From assembly GCF_003073045.1 (NCBI RefSeq), contig NC_037597.1:26488158-26552157 (forward strand): a DNA stretch of 64,000 nt. The letters are read 5' to 3'. The notes beneath the pieces are model-generated. The model saw only the letters and a list, made by a program, of their open reading frames with translations, was not told where the DNA came from and ran no database searches. Positions 21,874 through 60,337 of the stretch are shown piece after piece; the first letter of the stretch is position 1; each line of letters starts with the position of its first letter. The stretch is from Pomacea canaliculata. Taxonomy: Eukaryota; Mollusca; Gastropoda; Architaenioglossa; Ampullariidae. Made by a program: the position numbers and the translations under genes.

Positions 21874-24800
21874 TCACTGAGACTTAGTAACTGTGATCAC
21901 TGCTGACGGTACAAGTCCTGCAACAGAATAGACCACAACACTTTAACATATCTGCCTACCGGATGTCAATGTATTTATGTACCAGAAAATAAAAGAGAAC
22001 TTAAAAAAAAAACTGTTTCTTTCCTGCTCCAATCCCAACTTTATTCTTTAATGAAGGTTATTTTCATATTTCTTCATTTTCATGCACATGCTAAAATTAA
22101 GATTTTTATGGTTTAATTCTTATTCCATAAGTAAACATGAAGTTACCCTGACTTGTAAAAAATGAAGAAACTGTGATGGTGTTAGCCACAGAGGATTAAA
22201 GGTGATATAAAGTTGATATAAATAAAAGCTACAGGTAAGTAAACAGTCAAGATAGGTGACAATGATGTCAGAAAAAAGTGTAGATCAGTATAAAAGGCAC
22301 TACAAACACAACAAATCCAAGAAGAAAACAAAAGCGCTGAGAGCTGCCCCCTTGAAGCCTGTTAGGTGAAGGGACACGAATGTTTTGAGGAATGTTTTGT
22401 GGGGACATAGTTTGCATGCATGTTTGAACAAAGCAGAGATCTGTATACATAAAATTTTTCTCATTTTAATGCTGTGTTGTTGCATCTGTATAGTTGTTTC
22501 TTGATGTTTCAGTCTAAGTCTATGCATTCTGTATATACTTCCCCCTGCTCCTGTACAGCACATTGAGCCTACTTTAAAAGTGGAAAGATGCACAACAAAT
22601 ATCCTTCTACTATTATTGTCAACATCACTTACCTAGCTGGTTTAATGGCTTTTCCATATCTTCACTGGTGAATATTTTACGTGGAAAAGTAGTCATAAGT
22701 GAGAAAGGACCTGTCCCATCAGAACGATTGATTTCCACATACAGTCGCACTGCTGCCAAGGACTCTTTCACATTGAAAGTTTGTGTCAATGACTGGCCAT
22801 TAGGAAGTCGAATCTGTTAAAAATAAAAGACATTTGTAAGAGGTTTTTTGCAAGAAAAAAAGGCACGTCTAAATGCAGAGATGACAAGCCATTGCCACAA
22901 GCTTGACCTGTAAACCTCATGACTCCAAGGAAACATACTATTAATGCAATTTCTGTTAGGCAGGACCACAGAAGCAGGTATTTTATAGTGGCATTATCAT
23001 AAGAAGTCGTTCCAGTAAATAAAAGCATGAAAGACATATTTTTTTAACACGACCCCAGAAATATTTTTGTAATGATAATGGATATGGCAGCAAATAATGG
23101 ACATTTATATACCATCTGCAGTCCTCACAACTACACTAAACAAGTAAGACATTTTTCTGTTTCAAAAACATTATAGTGTGCAAGAAATAGACAGTTGTGG
23201 ATGGTGTGTACAAGCCCAACAGAGTAAGAAAAAAAGCTCTGGACAGTTTGAGAGACTTTACTAACCTGCAGCCGGGTCTGATCATATTCTTTTTTCTCAG
23301 CAGCCAGTGCAGCAGGAGAGGCAGCAGCAGCAGCCGGGGAAGCAGTCTGGGCAGGTACTGCTGTGGTCTGTGGCCCTCCCTTTCCAAACTGTTTACAATA
23401 AGATGACATGATCTTTATTAACAAAGGAATACTTATCTTAGAAAGAACACACTTCTATCTGCAATGGGTGGGGGGAAATGGTTTTTATGCAGAGCCAGCT
23501 ACTAAGGCTATATCACGGCAAGGCACCCAGCCCTGTGAACAGATGCCCCAGGCAGAGAAAGAACACCGTGTCCAAAATGAAAACTGAACACAGGACAGCC
23601 AACCTTTGCTGCATTGGTGACAGGCACTAAACGCTGCGCCACTTGACCGCCCCTATATGTAAGGCAGCTGGCATCACTGAGCATGTGCTAAAATGTAAGC
23701 TCCCTTTTGTAGTCTGGAACTAAATACATGATTCCAGTATATTAAACAAATTGTCACCAAAACTTATTCATTCCAAGTGACTAAATTTGCCGTCCATGAT
23801 GATGTTAACCTAAATTATTTCCCAAACCAAAGAGAATAACCACTTTCTATTTTCAAGATAGTCAATCCAGACCATGTTAAAAGGCTATCCACATGACTGG
23901 AATGCAAAAAGACCACACAAAAACAGTGATGGTATGTAAGAGGATGAATTGACACCTCTGAATGCCTTCATCTGAAGTCTGCACCCGACCAGTAGGCAGT
24001 CTACTCAAATGTTTTAGTGCTGAAGTTATTTGTTGTATTTTGGAGACAGGATTATTTTCATCTATTTTCATCAGCCTTAGGTAAGTCATGTAACCATACA
24101 ACACAACCCACTGTACATTGAATCATATCACTAAAGCCTACTAAAGGTCAAGAGTCTGATGTTACTACTAAACACAGCATCACTGTAGCAATGTGAAAGT
24201 TTAAAAAAGAATAGTCACAAAGATCCATGTTGTGTAAAAGCAGACATGGAAATCTTTGACGCTGAAGTTTAATGATGGCGGCAAAAAACAGGATTATATC
24301 TACTGTGTGCTGTTTGAGTCAGCTACCACTGAGTAGAAGGGGTAAGGCCAAGGCATCAACCAACCTGAAATACCTGGCTGGTAAGTTGTTCACCTTCACA
24401 GGTTTGTGAACAGAATAAACAAATTTACTGGCACCCTTAAACTGAACTAAAGAAATGAAATAGTTTTACGAAAGCCAAAGTCAGACCTTGGCTGCTCTTT
24501 CCACTCTGTCTTTTTCAATCTGGTCCTTCACCCTCTGTCTGGCCATCTTCTCTTCCATCTTCTCCCTTTTTCGTTCCTCTGCAATTTTACGCAGCTCAAC
24601 TTCTTCCATCCTGCAAGACAAATCACATTGGCTTAGAAGAGATTCTGAAATTCTTCTGCAGTAAAGGATGCTAGGTGGGAAAAACGTTGCCATAAAAGAT
24701 CAAGAAGCAATGAGGTCTTTTGGGGACTGAAAATGAATTACTGCCTTGAAAAGGGATAAAGGAACACAAACACCACACTAAGGTGAAACCAGCTGGAGAT

Positions 24801-27800
24801 GGAATGGTAGCTATACAGAAATCTTGGAGATTCAGCTGTGGATGTAAGGATCTAAAGCTGAAAAAACTTTGTCTTGGTATAGAATTGATCATCAATTGCA
24901 GTGAAAAGAATGTGTATTTCTGATATTTATCCACCTATGATATATAAATATGATGTGCAGGGCAACATATCCATCAACAATGTATAAAACATCAGAAAGG
25001 CATCCCATATCATTTCTATTTGTGATCATTCGCTGCGAGTTCTCATGTCTATGGTCTGGCCACAATACCCATTTGTAAAACAGCCATCTCAATTTATTTA
25101 TTCCATGTGCCATCCCCCTGATCAACTCCACTGGCCACGATGATCACCAGGTAAGGTGACCTAATGCAGTTTACCAACTGCTGCGGTATACTTTTAAAAT
25201 TTCTTATGTGATTCAGCTGTATGATGGTAGTATGTTTTTATAACTGCCTCAGCAGATGAATAATGGTTTAAAGCACATTCCAAACCTTATGCATGCAAGC
25301 ATCTATGCACACATGAACACACCAGAATGAGAAAAGATTTTTGGATGGTTTTTTTTTATAGATGTGTGTGTGTTGGGATGGGGTGGGAGGATATCAAAAT
25401 AAGCTTTCTACTCACCTCTGTTTGACTGAAGTAAGGTCACGGCCCTGTGAACGCCTTAATTTTTCTCTTTGAATTTCATCTTGTTTTTCTTTTTCTTCTC
25501 TTTCAACTCTTCTCTGTTTTAATTTTTCTATCAATCTGTTGTCAAAGAAAAAAAGTGTAATAGTAATAAGAGAGTTGGGAGAGAGAAGGAATTTATAGGT
25601 TTTTCTCTTGCATCTAAAGAAGAATTAACTTGCAGTCACCAACACAAACACAAAATATTTATGCCTTTTACAAGAATGATAAGGAATTTGTGTTATTTAT
25701 AAATTTTAAATGTATAAATTCAAACACGTTACCATTAATGGGACTAGATTTTGTGTGTAATAGTAGATCCAAACAAACACCAAGTAAAAGTAATGTTTGC
25801 AATGTGCCAAATATCAATAGTCATTTTGCCACTGGTTACAATCTAATCCTAGTTTTCCTGACATACAACTTCTTTAAAGCAGTTTTTTAAAAGTCCTGAA
25901 ACAATCTCACTTTTCCTTCTGCTGTGTTTTTTCCTCTTCTGTTAAAGGCTTGATCTCATCTGTGGTCTCAGAAAACATCTCATGCTGGGTGCGTGCAGCA
26001 TGAGCCTGAACCTCTGCCTCATTCTTTAGCATTTTCCCACATCTGAAGAATTAATTTTTTTAAAGAAAAGAATGCATAAAAAAGGATCTGTAGTTAAACA
26101 GCCCCTATAAAATATTTTCATGACAGCCATGCAGACTGATACTACTTAAGGGTAGGTTTTTTTTTTTTAATGAAAAGAATGCATAAAAAAAGGATCTATA
26201 GTTAAACAGCCCCTATAAAATATTTTCATGACAGCCATGCAGACTGATACTACTTAAGGGTAGTTTTTAAGAAAGAACAAATGGTCCTGAGATAAAATGG
26301 TGCTAAATAAAAAGGCAGCAAAATTATTCTTCTATGATAGTATTGCTTTAATGATGTGTTTTCTTTACAGAGACTTAATGAATTATTTTCTTTTAGATGT
26401 GAATGTACAGCTGCAACTTTTTTCCCCAAAAGACTGAGTATAGTTTTTTATAACAACAAAGACACCAAATCTAATAACATTATGCCTTTCTATCAGTAAC
26501 TTTGTCCCTGTGGGACCCCGGGGTATGCTTGCCTAGCAAGCATTGTAAGAATAGGGTCCCTGCCATCCAGCCAGGCATGTCGTAAGAGGCGACTAAGGTG
26601 GACACCTCACCTAGAGGTAAAATAGGTTGTGGTAGGGCTAACAACCCCACCATGTAAAAAAAAATCATGTTACAGAAACTAAAACCAGAGAACTCGTCAC
26701 AGATGGCGGAGGTAATGAAGCACACCAGGAGACTGGACTAATGACGGACGACAGCCAAACCCGAAAGGGAGCTGGCGCCCCGACAGCGGATTTACTTAAG
26801 CCGAGGCAAAAGTTGAGGGTGGGGTGCTGGAACGTCCAGACCTTGTACCAGACTGGCAGGATGCTCCAATTAGTCAAGGAGTTTGACAACTACAACTTGG
26901 ACATCCTGGGAGTCAGTGAGGTCAGATGGACCGGCACGGGAAAGAGGAGACTAGCGTCAGGACATACCATCTTGTTCTCAGGAAGATCAGACGCTCAGCA
27001 CTCTGAAGGAGTAGCTCTACTCCTCAACAAGAAAACAGAAAAGGCACTGCTGGAATGGAAGCCTTATGGACCCAGGCTTTTGAGAGCAAGATTCCATTCA
27101 AAGTACACCAAGCTGACAGTGCTAGCTTGCTATGCACCAACAAATGACTCTGAGGCAGAAGACAAGGATGCTTTTTACGATCAGCTCCAGGCAGCCTCAG
27201 AAAGCGTTCCAGCCCACGACATGTTGCTCATCATCGGCGATCTCAATGCCAAGGTGGGAAGTGACAACACCTGCAGGGAGCATGTCATGGGCAAACATGG
27301 AATCGGAACCATCAACGACAACGGAGAGAGACTGGCAGACTTTTGTGAAGAAAACAACCTACTGATTGGAGGCACACTCTTCCCACACAAAGACATCCAC
27401 AAGGCAACATGGACATCACCAGATGGGATCACAAAGAACCAGATAGACCATGTCATCATCAACCGAAAATGGAGGAGCTCACTTCAAGATGTTAGAGCCT
27501 ACAGAGGAGCAGACATTGCCAGTGACCACACTCTTGTGATAGCCACAGTTTCTCTGAAGCTGCGTCGATCACGAGGAAAACAGGCACATCAGCAGAGAGT
27601 GGACTCCGGCAAACTGAAAAATCCAGCCACCGAAAGGGCCTTTGCTATGGAAGTAAAGAACAGGTTCCAGGCACTAGGAGAGCAACAAGAGATGACCTTA
27701 GACGACTTCAATCGAGTCTTACAGGAATCAGGAGAGAAAATACTGGGTTTCCAACGGAAAAAGAAAGAACAGTGGATCAGAGAAGAGACATGGAAGAAGA

Positions 27801-30800
27801 TAGAAGAGAGAAAGTCAGCCAAGCAAAGAATCAACAGCACCAGATCTGAACGCCTGAAGGAACAACACAGACAAAGATACGCAAAACTGAACAAAGAGGT
27901 GAAGAGGATGACAAGAACCGACAAAAGATACCACATAGAGAAACTGGCAGATGAAGCAGAAAATGCAGCAAGTAAAAATGACCTGAAGACACTGTACAAG
28001 ATAAACAAACAGCTAAACAACGGGTTTAAGAACAGTGATGTGCCAGTGAAAGACGTGAACGGTAATGTCGTCGAGGGAGAGGCAGGAAAACTACAGCGCT
28101 GGAGGGAACATTTTGAGTCAGTTCTGAACAGACCAGATCCCCTCAGCTTGCAGACATCCAGCCAGCAGCTATAGACCTTGACATCTGCACAGACCACCAA
28201 GCCTGGAAGAAGTGACAGCAGCAGTCAAGACAATGAAGAGCGGCAAAGCACCAGGGGCAGATGGAATAACAGCAGAGATGTTGAAAGCAGACGTGAATGT
28301 GACAGCTCCCAAGCTGACTGAAATCTTCAGGCAAATTTGGGAATCAGGGCAGGTCCCTGTTGCGTGGGAAGACAGGGCTCATCTTCAAGTTACCCAAGAA
28401 AGGAGATCTTGGAGACTGCAATAATTGGAGGGGCATAACACTTCTTTCCCTCACCAGCAAGGTCTTCAGCAAGATTGTTTTGTCAAGACTGACGACAACT
28501 CTTGAGAAAGACCTCCGACCACAGCAAGCAGGATTTCGCCCTGGGCGATCCTGCTCCAAACACATCTTCATTCTGCGACAGATTCTGGAGCAGTGCAACG
28601 AGTGGAACACACCGCTGTACATCAATTTCATCGACCTGGAGAAGGCTTTTGACAGCATCCACCGCGAGTCCTTATGGAAGATCCTGAGGCATTACGGAGT
28701 CCCTGCAAAACTTGTTCAGGTCATTGCAATGCTGTACAGCGACTTCAAATCCCAGGTTGTCTGTGACACGGAGCTCACAGACCCCTTCAACGTCAGTACC
28801 GGGGTGAAGCAGGGCTGCATTCTGTCGCCGTTCCTCTTCATCCTGGCCATGGACTGGATCATGAAGACTTCCACCGACAGCGAGAGGAGAGGGCTCAGAT
28901 GGACCATGACTATGACAGCAACAACAGCGCTGGAAGACTTAGACTTTGCTGATGACATTGCCCTGTTGTCACACCGCCACCAAGACATGCAGGAAAAAAC
29001 AAAGGCCTTCTCAGAAACAGCTGGAAACCTTGGCTTGAAGGTCAGCACAAAAAAGACTAACAGTATGAGAGTGAACGCCAGAGTCCAAGACAGCATCAAA
29101 CTAAATGGAGAAGAGATTGAGGAAGTTGACAGTTTCACCTATCTTGGGTCCAAAATGTCAAACACTGGGGATGCGGAGGTAGAGATTCGAGCCCGACTGG
29201 CGAAAGCCAGCCACGCCTTCGCCTCACTCAGGAGCACATGGAAGACAAAAAACATCAGCCAGAAGATCAAGCTGAGAATCTTCAAGTCAAATGTGATCAG
29301 CACCCTCCTTTACGGATCAGAATCTTGGAAGATGACCAAAACCATCAGTAACAAGCTTGACGTCTTCCAAAACAGATGCCTCAGGCGCATACTTAACATC
29401 TTTTGGCCAAACACCATCACCAACGAAGAACTCCACCGAAGAACTGAAACCAAGTCCATCACCACGCAGGTTCAACGAAGGCGTTGGCGATGGATTGGAC
29501 ATGTGCTCCGCCAGCAGACAGCAGACCTTTCCAGAGTCGCCCTACGATGGACTCCAGACGGCCAAAGAAAACGAGGCCGCCCAAAGGAAACTTGGAGAAG
29601 AACAGTGGAAAGGGAGATGAAAGGAAAGGGCTGGACATGGGGTCACCTAGAGCGGGTTTCAGCCGATCGACATCGGTGGCGGACTCTGGTTGAGGCCTTA
29701 TGTGCAACCTGATGCACGAAGAGGAATAGATAGATCAGTAACTTTGAGACTGTTTGTTCAGCTTGGTTTTTGTTTCTTTACTTTTTTCATGGGATAGCTT
29801 TAAATACTGTTTATGAGAGAGGCTCTTAAATCTATGATGTCTGGAGAGGTGCAAGTATTTAATTTTACAAAATATGACAGCCATCATAAAAGCTTGTTGT
29901 CGATTAGAAAACTTTAAAGACTTTTTCAGCATTAAAACCAATTATTAATCCTAAATGGCATAAGCAAAATTAATGTTGAGATAAAAAGTTCCACTTTTTT
30001 CTCTAAGAAACATGAAGTTATCCTGATGGTTCACACCTACTCATCACATTTTAAAGATTTAGCTTGTTGCTGAGATTGTGTGCTGTCCCCGCTTGCAGCA
30101 CCTGCCTCAGCATCTATAACACTGTCATTGGCAGTGTTCTCTCCTGGAAACAGAAGAAGAAATTCATCAATTATACCACAGATCATAAGGTAATATATAT
30201 TGCGAGTTATATTAATACAACAGTAGTGTTAGTAATTTTTCCGGTCTGAGTGATTAAAATATTTATTTCATTAACCTTCCTTTTTAAGTTTATAAAAAAG
30301 TTTATATTAACATAGTGAAATAAAAGTGTCATTCACAAATACCATACCTATAACATGACCCTCTTGATTTGGAATCTCCAATGGTATATCAACATCTGGG
30401 TCATCTTCATGTGCCATAATCCTAGAAATATAGTAAAATATGAGTACTTCATAAATAATCTGCTTGGAATGAAATACAATAGCAATTTTTTTCCTGCAAT
30501 TTAAAAATAAATAAAAATTCTCACATCATGACCACTGGAAAGTAGAGAGCCAATAAAACAATAAAAGATAAACACTTAGAGCCCATTAACAATAACATGT
30601 AATTTTTTTAAATATTCATTAATCTGAGGTATATATTATGATAAGTAAAATTAACATCTGCATCATACCAAAAATAAAACACATACCAGTCCATTGCAAG
30701 CTGCACACCCTTGTAGCCAGTCACTGCCAAAGCTTTCTCCCTGTATCACACAAACCCTACATATACATGTCTTCAGCAGATTTGACAGAATACCAAAAAA

Positions 30801-31951
30801 AATTGATATTTCGTCTTACAGTCGAATTTCAATAAGTCGAAGTTTCAAGGGATCGATGAAAAAAAATCAAGTTAAAGAAGGTTTAAGATGAGGAAGTTCG
30901 TTGAAAAAAGAACATTTTTGTCACTGTGGATGTTTAATTTTAACCAAATGTTTGTTTCATGTCATTCTTTTAAAGACACTCAGGCACCCTGCAGAGATGG
31001 AGATGGAGTCACCCTTATTGCACACATGTTTCCCACCATGCAGCCATATTAGCATATAACAGACATGATCACTCCTACAACAGACGCTACACATACACAG
31101 AGTAAATACAGACACGTCAGGGTCAGGACAGGGTCACAGGGAAGTCGTTCTGAAAAGATGTGTCTTAAGTTTGAACTTAAGTGGTAAGAAAATCAGAGTG
31201 ATGAAGGCTGATGGGTAATCTGTTTCAAGGATGGGGCTAAGTAAAAGAAAGAAAAAAAAAAAAGACACTTTCCATTACGCCTTTGTTTTAGTAGTCACTT
31301 TCCATCCTAAATATCGGTATACAGGCTTTTTCACGCTGCATTTTCAAAATTTTTATATTTTATTAAATACAATGAATCAGAATAAACCAAATGTGAAACA
31401 AATGCATGCTCATAATGAGAACAAAAAAAATTTTTCATTCAAAATCTTTAAAATGCTGAATGTGGCCACATTTGTGCATTTTCTTTAGCTATCCTCTTCA
31501 ATATATAAAGTTATTATGTCAAGTCTTTTTTACAATAAATGGGAACCAAGCTCAAGCCTTAGCTTGTTTTGTTACTTAATTTTTGCGTTTTACTCCAAAT
31601 AACAATATTATCACAATAAGCACCATCTGGTTTAGGTCTTTTATCATTTATGAATCGAAATCGGCAATCTGCTGCATTACCAGCAACACGCAATAAGCAT
31701 TATTTCTCCAATATTTTACTTTTATTTTATACTGCGTGAATATAACAGACTGAAATATTACATGACATTAAAATATTAGATCCAAGAAAGGAATGAAATA
31801 CCTTTACTTTCAAATTTCCTCAGAGAATTTTTACAGAAGAAAAAAAAAACAAGAGGGCATAATCTTTGTGGTAATTGCAAACTTACGCTCTATTTTTTGG
31901 AAAACCCATCTCAAGTAACGTAGCGAGATCTGATGACACAGTTGATGACAT
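21874..31951 (-). CDS. UBXN1: UBX domain-containing protein 1 (UBXN1/SAKS1), ten exons
   Basis: This is a cofactor of the p97/VCP ATPase that binds ubiquitin through an N-terminal UBA domain and p97 through a C-terminal UBX domain. Minus-strand exons: 31951-31887, 30740-30687, 30421-30348, 30143-30041, 26042-25911, 25535-25416, 24610-24487, 23388-23266, 22813-22633, 21917-21874. They total 1020 nt with every phase consistent, giving 339 residues. Order: UBA (LLEMGFPKNRAEKALAVTG, then AMDW and AHEDDPDVD); a C2H2 finger (CDECGKMLKN to HAARTQH); a long charged coiled coil (exons 6-7); an Ala/Pro linker (SPAAAAASPAALAA); and the UBX domain (EYDQTRLQIRLPNG, TFPRKIF, LGLVPSAVITV). The p97-contacting FPR loop is intact. 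The finger is absent from human UBXN1 and, as far as I recall, typical of invertebrate orthologues. Confidence 0.95.
23505..23653 (-). mobile_element. SINE copy in UBXN1 intron 8 or 7 region
   Basis: Read on the minus strand it begins GGCGGTCAAGTGGCGCAGCG, then has TTAGTGCCTGTCACCAATGC, then AAAGGTTGGCTG and CTGTTCACAGGGCTGG, in the same order as the full SINE at 7384. It lacks the A-rich tail and diverges more, so it is an older, 3'-truncated copy. It lies between exons 7 and 8, in the same orientation as UBXN1. Confidence 0.8.
26055..26264. repeat. Tandem duplication, unit about 108 bp
   Basis: Copies at 26055-26155 and 26163-26264 differ at only a few positions. Both contain GAATGCATAAAAAA, then AGTTAAACAGCCCCTATAAA, then TGACAGCCATGCAGACTGAT and ACTACTTAAGGGTAG. 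The first copy begins about a dozen bases outside the acceptor of UBXN1 exon 5. Confidence 0.9.
26741..28174 (+). CDS. LINE ORF, AP endonuclease and N-terminal part (477 codons open)
   Basis: This is the endonuclease/exonuclease/phosphatase fold that nicks target DNA for target-primed reverse transcription. Catalytic motifs are visible in order: GCWNVQTL, SEVRW (metal-binding Glu), CYAPTNDSE, IGDLNAKVG, and ASDHTLV (the SDH motif). A basic, Arg/Lys-rich linker follows. The start is an ATG at 26741. The frame ends prematurely at TAG just after a run of four C (28139-28142), where a family comparison suggests one base has been lost. Proteins of this type are often auto-annotated as craniofacial development protein 2-like. 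Confidence 0.9.
   Translation: MTDDSQTRKGAGAPTADLLKPRQKLRVGCWNVQTLYQTGRMLQLVKEFDNYNLDILGVSEVRWTGTGKRRLASGHTILFSGRSDAQHSEGVALLLNKKTEKALLEWKPYGPRLLRARFHSKYTKLTVLACYAPTNDSEAEDKDAFYDQLQAASESVPAHDMLLIIGDLNAKVGSDNTCREHVMGKHGIGTINDNGERLADFCEENNLLIGGTLFPHKDIHKATWTSPDGITKNQIDHVIINRKWRSSLQDVRAYRGADIASDHTLVIATVSLKLRRSRGKQAHQQRVDSGKLKNPATERAFAMEVKNRFQALGEQQEMTLDDFNRVLQESGEKILGFQRKKKEQWIREETWKKIEERKSAKQRINSTRSERLKEQHRQRYAKLNKEVKRMTRTDKRYHIEKLADEAENAASKNDLKTLYKINKQLNNGFKNSDVPVKDVNGNVVEGEAGKLQRWREHFESVLNRPDPLSLQTSSQQL
28175..29712 (+). pseudogene. LINE reverse transcriptase region, frame broken near its start
   Basis: The long open frame 28360-29712 carries the core polymerase motifs: YINFIDLEKAFDS (motif A), GVKQGCILSPFLF (B), FADDIALLSH (C, catalytic DD) and a C-terminal RRWRWIGHVLR segment. 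The N-terminal fingers lie in a different frame (28212-28424, with SGKAPGADGITAEML). The frame changes near 28194 (CC, one base short) and near 28366-28368 (GGG, one base long). With the break at 28139-28142, these uncouple the endonuclease and polymerase, so this copy is probably not autonomous unless the changes are sequencing errors. Confidence 0.88.
30817..30900 (+). mobile_element. Possible pogo/Tigger-like element end
   Basis: The sequence TTACAGTCGAATTTCAATAA, then GTCGAAGTTTCAAGGGA, resembles the TCGAA-repeating subterminal region of pogo/Tigger MITEs. I could not identify the opposite inverted repeat. It lies in UBXN1 intron 1. Confidence 0.35.
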
Positions 31952-33557
31952 TTTGTAAGATACTCTACGGCTGTCGTTAGGTTTTGCCCTCGCGAGTTCC
32001 TCACACTTACCCTCCTTGGTTCTACGCTAGTAGAGAGCTACTCAAGGGACTGAACCCTTCTACAAGTCTAGCCATCCTCCGTCGCAGTTACAGGCACTTG
32101 ATTGTAATGCGCTTATATTATTATGCTGTCGCTTTGGACAAAAATTTTCTTTCTGACTTAATTCTAATTAACACAACTTAAAATATTCTACTGACCAAAA
32201 ATACATGTTATTGTTCAAGAATTAAATGTGGATTTTCTAATCCGCAATTCTACTCTTTTTTTTTTTTTTTTGTGCTACATGGTCGAGCTGTTTGTCAACA
32301 ACGAATTATAACTGCAATAATTATGCAATACTGATTGCTTAATTATTAATAGTATTTCATGATGCAGTAGAGAAGCAATATTTAATGAGATGATATTAAC
32401 GTAATTCGTTTAACACTTCACATAATGCTTTAATTAGTGCATTTCTGTTACGGAATTTATATTGTATTAATTTTAACGAAAACGGTCAAAGTTCATTTTG
32501 TAGTTGCAGTTCCTTTGGTGGTACCTAATTCATATATTAGTTGGATACTTTGTAAAAAGGAATTCTTCATGTCTTGACTATTTCAAACATAATACATATA
32601 CATTCATATGCATGAAGTACTCGATCGTGTGTGTGTAAATACTCGATCCGTTAATACTTTTTATTGATTACAAGCGTGAGCGATCTTTCTTTCTCACAAA
32701 CACGCACAAAGTACATATTCTGACGCAGAAACGACTCACTTTCAATTTATTTTAATCATATATATGATATTAATTAATTCTCGTACAGTTTATCACCATA
32801 TAGCTATGATCGATCGATCTGTTTAATGTACAGAGAAAATAGTTATTTTATTTCACAATCCAAGGAATTTAATTAGCCAAATGTATGACGTTTCCGTTAA
32901 TCTGGGGAATATAGACCTACTTCACTGGGGGAAATCTCTGGAATGGAAAATCTTCCAAAACTTTATTCATACAAGGGCGTATAATTGGTAAAATAAAAAG
33001 AATAATGTGATCATTTTGTAGTATCCAAAAATTGCTTCTGATTTAGATAATTTCATTATAATGTATAGCTTTATAGTTTCTGTGGAAGTGCTTAGAAATT
33101 TTTTCGGAGAAAGCACGCACTTTCGTCAAAAATATTTAGTACATCCTAAATGACCTTATGTTGTAATATCTTTGGTTCCCGTGAAAATCTGCACAGGTTT
33201 CGTCTCCAGCAAATCGATGCATTCCCCCGCTTCTACTATTGCCACTGTTTACAACGGAATCCCTGGCGATGTACGGACTGCAGGCTATGCTTGCACTGCT
33301 CTAGTCTAACCCAAAAGCAATCGATAGACTCTTGCGCGCAATCGCATCGGCAGAACACACTTAAATCGAACTGTCGCCATTTGCAGTAAAACTTCACTGG
33401 CCACGCTAACGACATAACATTGTTTCATAGTTATCTATGTATAGTAGTTATGTACCGTGTAATTTATTATTTTATTCAGTACTATTCCTTACTGTCGAGC
33501 ATTATCGAGGGGTCGAAAAAGAAAAGGGGGGAGGGGGATTGGTAAGAAACAAATTAC
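31952..33557. other. Divergent intergenic region between UBXN1 and PKC
   Basis: The UBXN1 and PKC genes point away from each other here, with 1.8 kb between their start codons. Most of the sequence is strongly AT-rich and contains no conserved frame. Composition rises in GC from about 33150, consistent with PKC promoter sequence. Confidence 0.45.
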
Positions 33558-33569
33558 TGCGCATGCGCA
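33558..33569. promoter_or_regulatory. Palindromic NRF1-type site upstream of PKC
   Basis: The 12-mer TGCGCATGCGCA is a perfect match to the palindromic binding sequence of NRF1 and its invertebrate relatives (erect wing type). It lies 204 bases upstream of the PKC start codon in an otherwise AT-rich stretch. Such sites are common in metazoan core promoters. Function is inferred. Confidence 0.55.
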
Positions 33570-33772
33570 GAGCGTCTGCATTTTCCTGACGGGTTTGCAG
33601 AATATTCACATTACAACTTCCGTGATATTTTTTTATCGTTGTGTGTTCTCCTGGATTCTGTGGCCGTTTTGCGGATGGTTGAAGATCTAGATGCCTTCCA
33701 AACGTACGGATTCGGATAGACTGGACCCTTAACTGTTCGTCTGTGTCATTCGCGGAGCGACTCGAGGCGAAA

Positions 33773-60337
<26,565 letters not shown>

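Larger units (their letters stand above)
26492..29746 (+). mobile_element. RTE-like non-LTR retrotransposon with 13-bp target-site duplication
   Basis: The element occupies about 26505-29733 and is bounded by the identical 13-mer ATCAGTAACTTTG at 26492-26504 and 29734-29746. It has a 5' untranslated region with the recurrent LINE motif TGTCGTAAGAGGCGACTAA, then an AP-type endonuclease, a reverse transcriptase and a short GATAGAT-type 3' tail instead of poly(A), which favours the RTE clade. It is inserted in UBXN1 intron 4, antisense to the gene. The body is nearly full length (3.2 kb), so it is a fairly recent insertion, but three single-base frame changes separate the endonuclease and reverse transcriptase frames. 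Confidence 0.93.

Noticed and set aside
27589-28200. 203-codon open frame on the minus strand
   Set aside because: It is the antisense shadow of the LINE endonuclease/linker frame and shows only Ser/Leu/Phe-rich low-information sequence.
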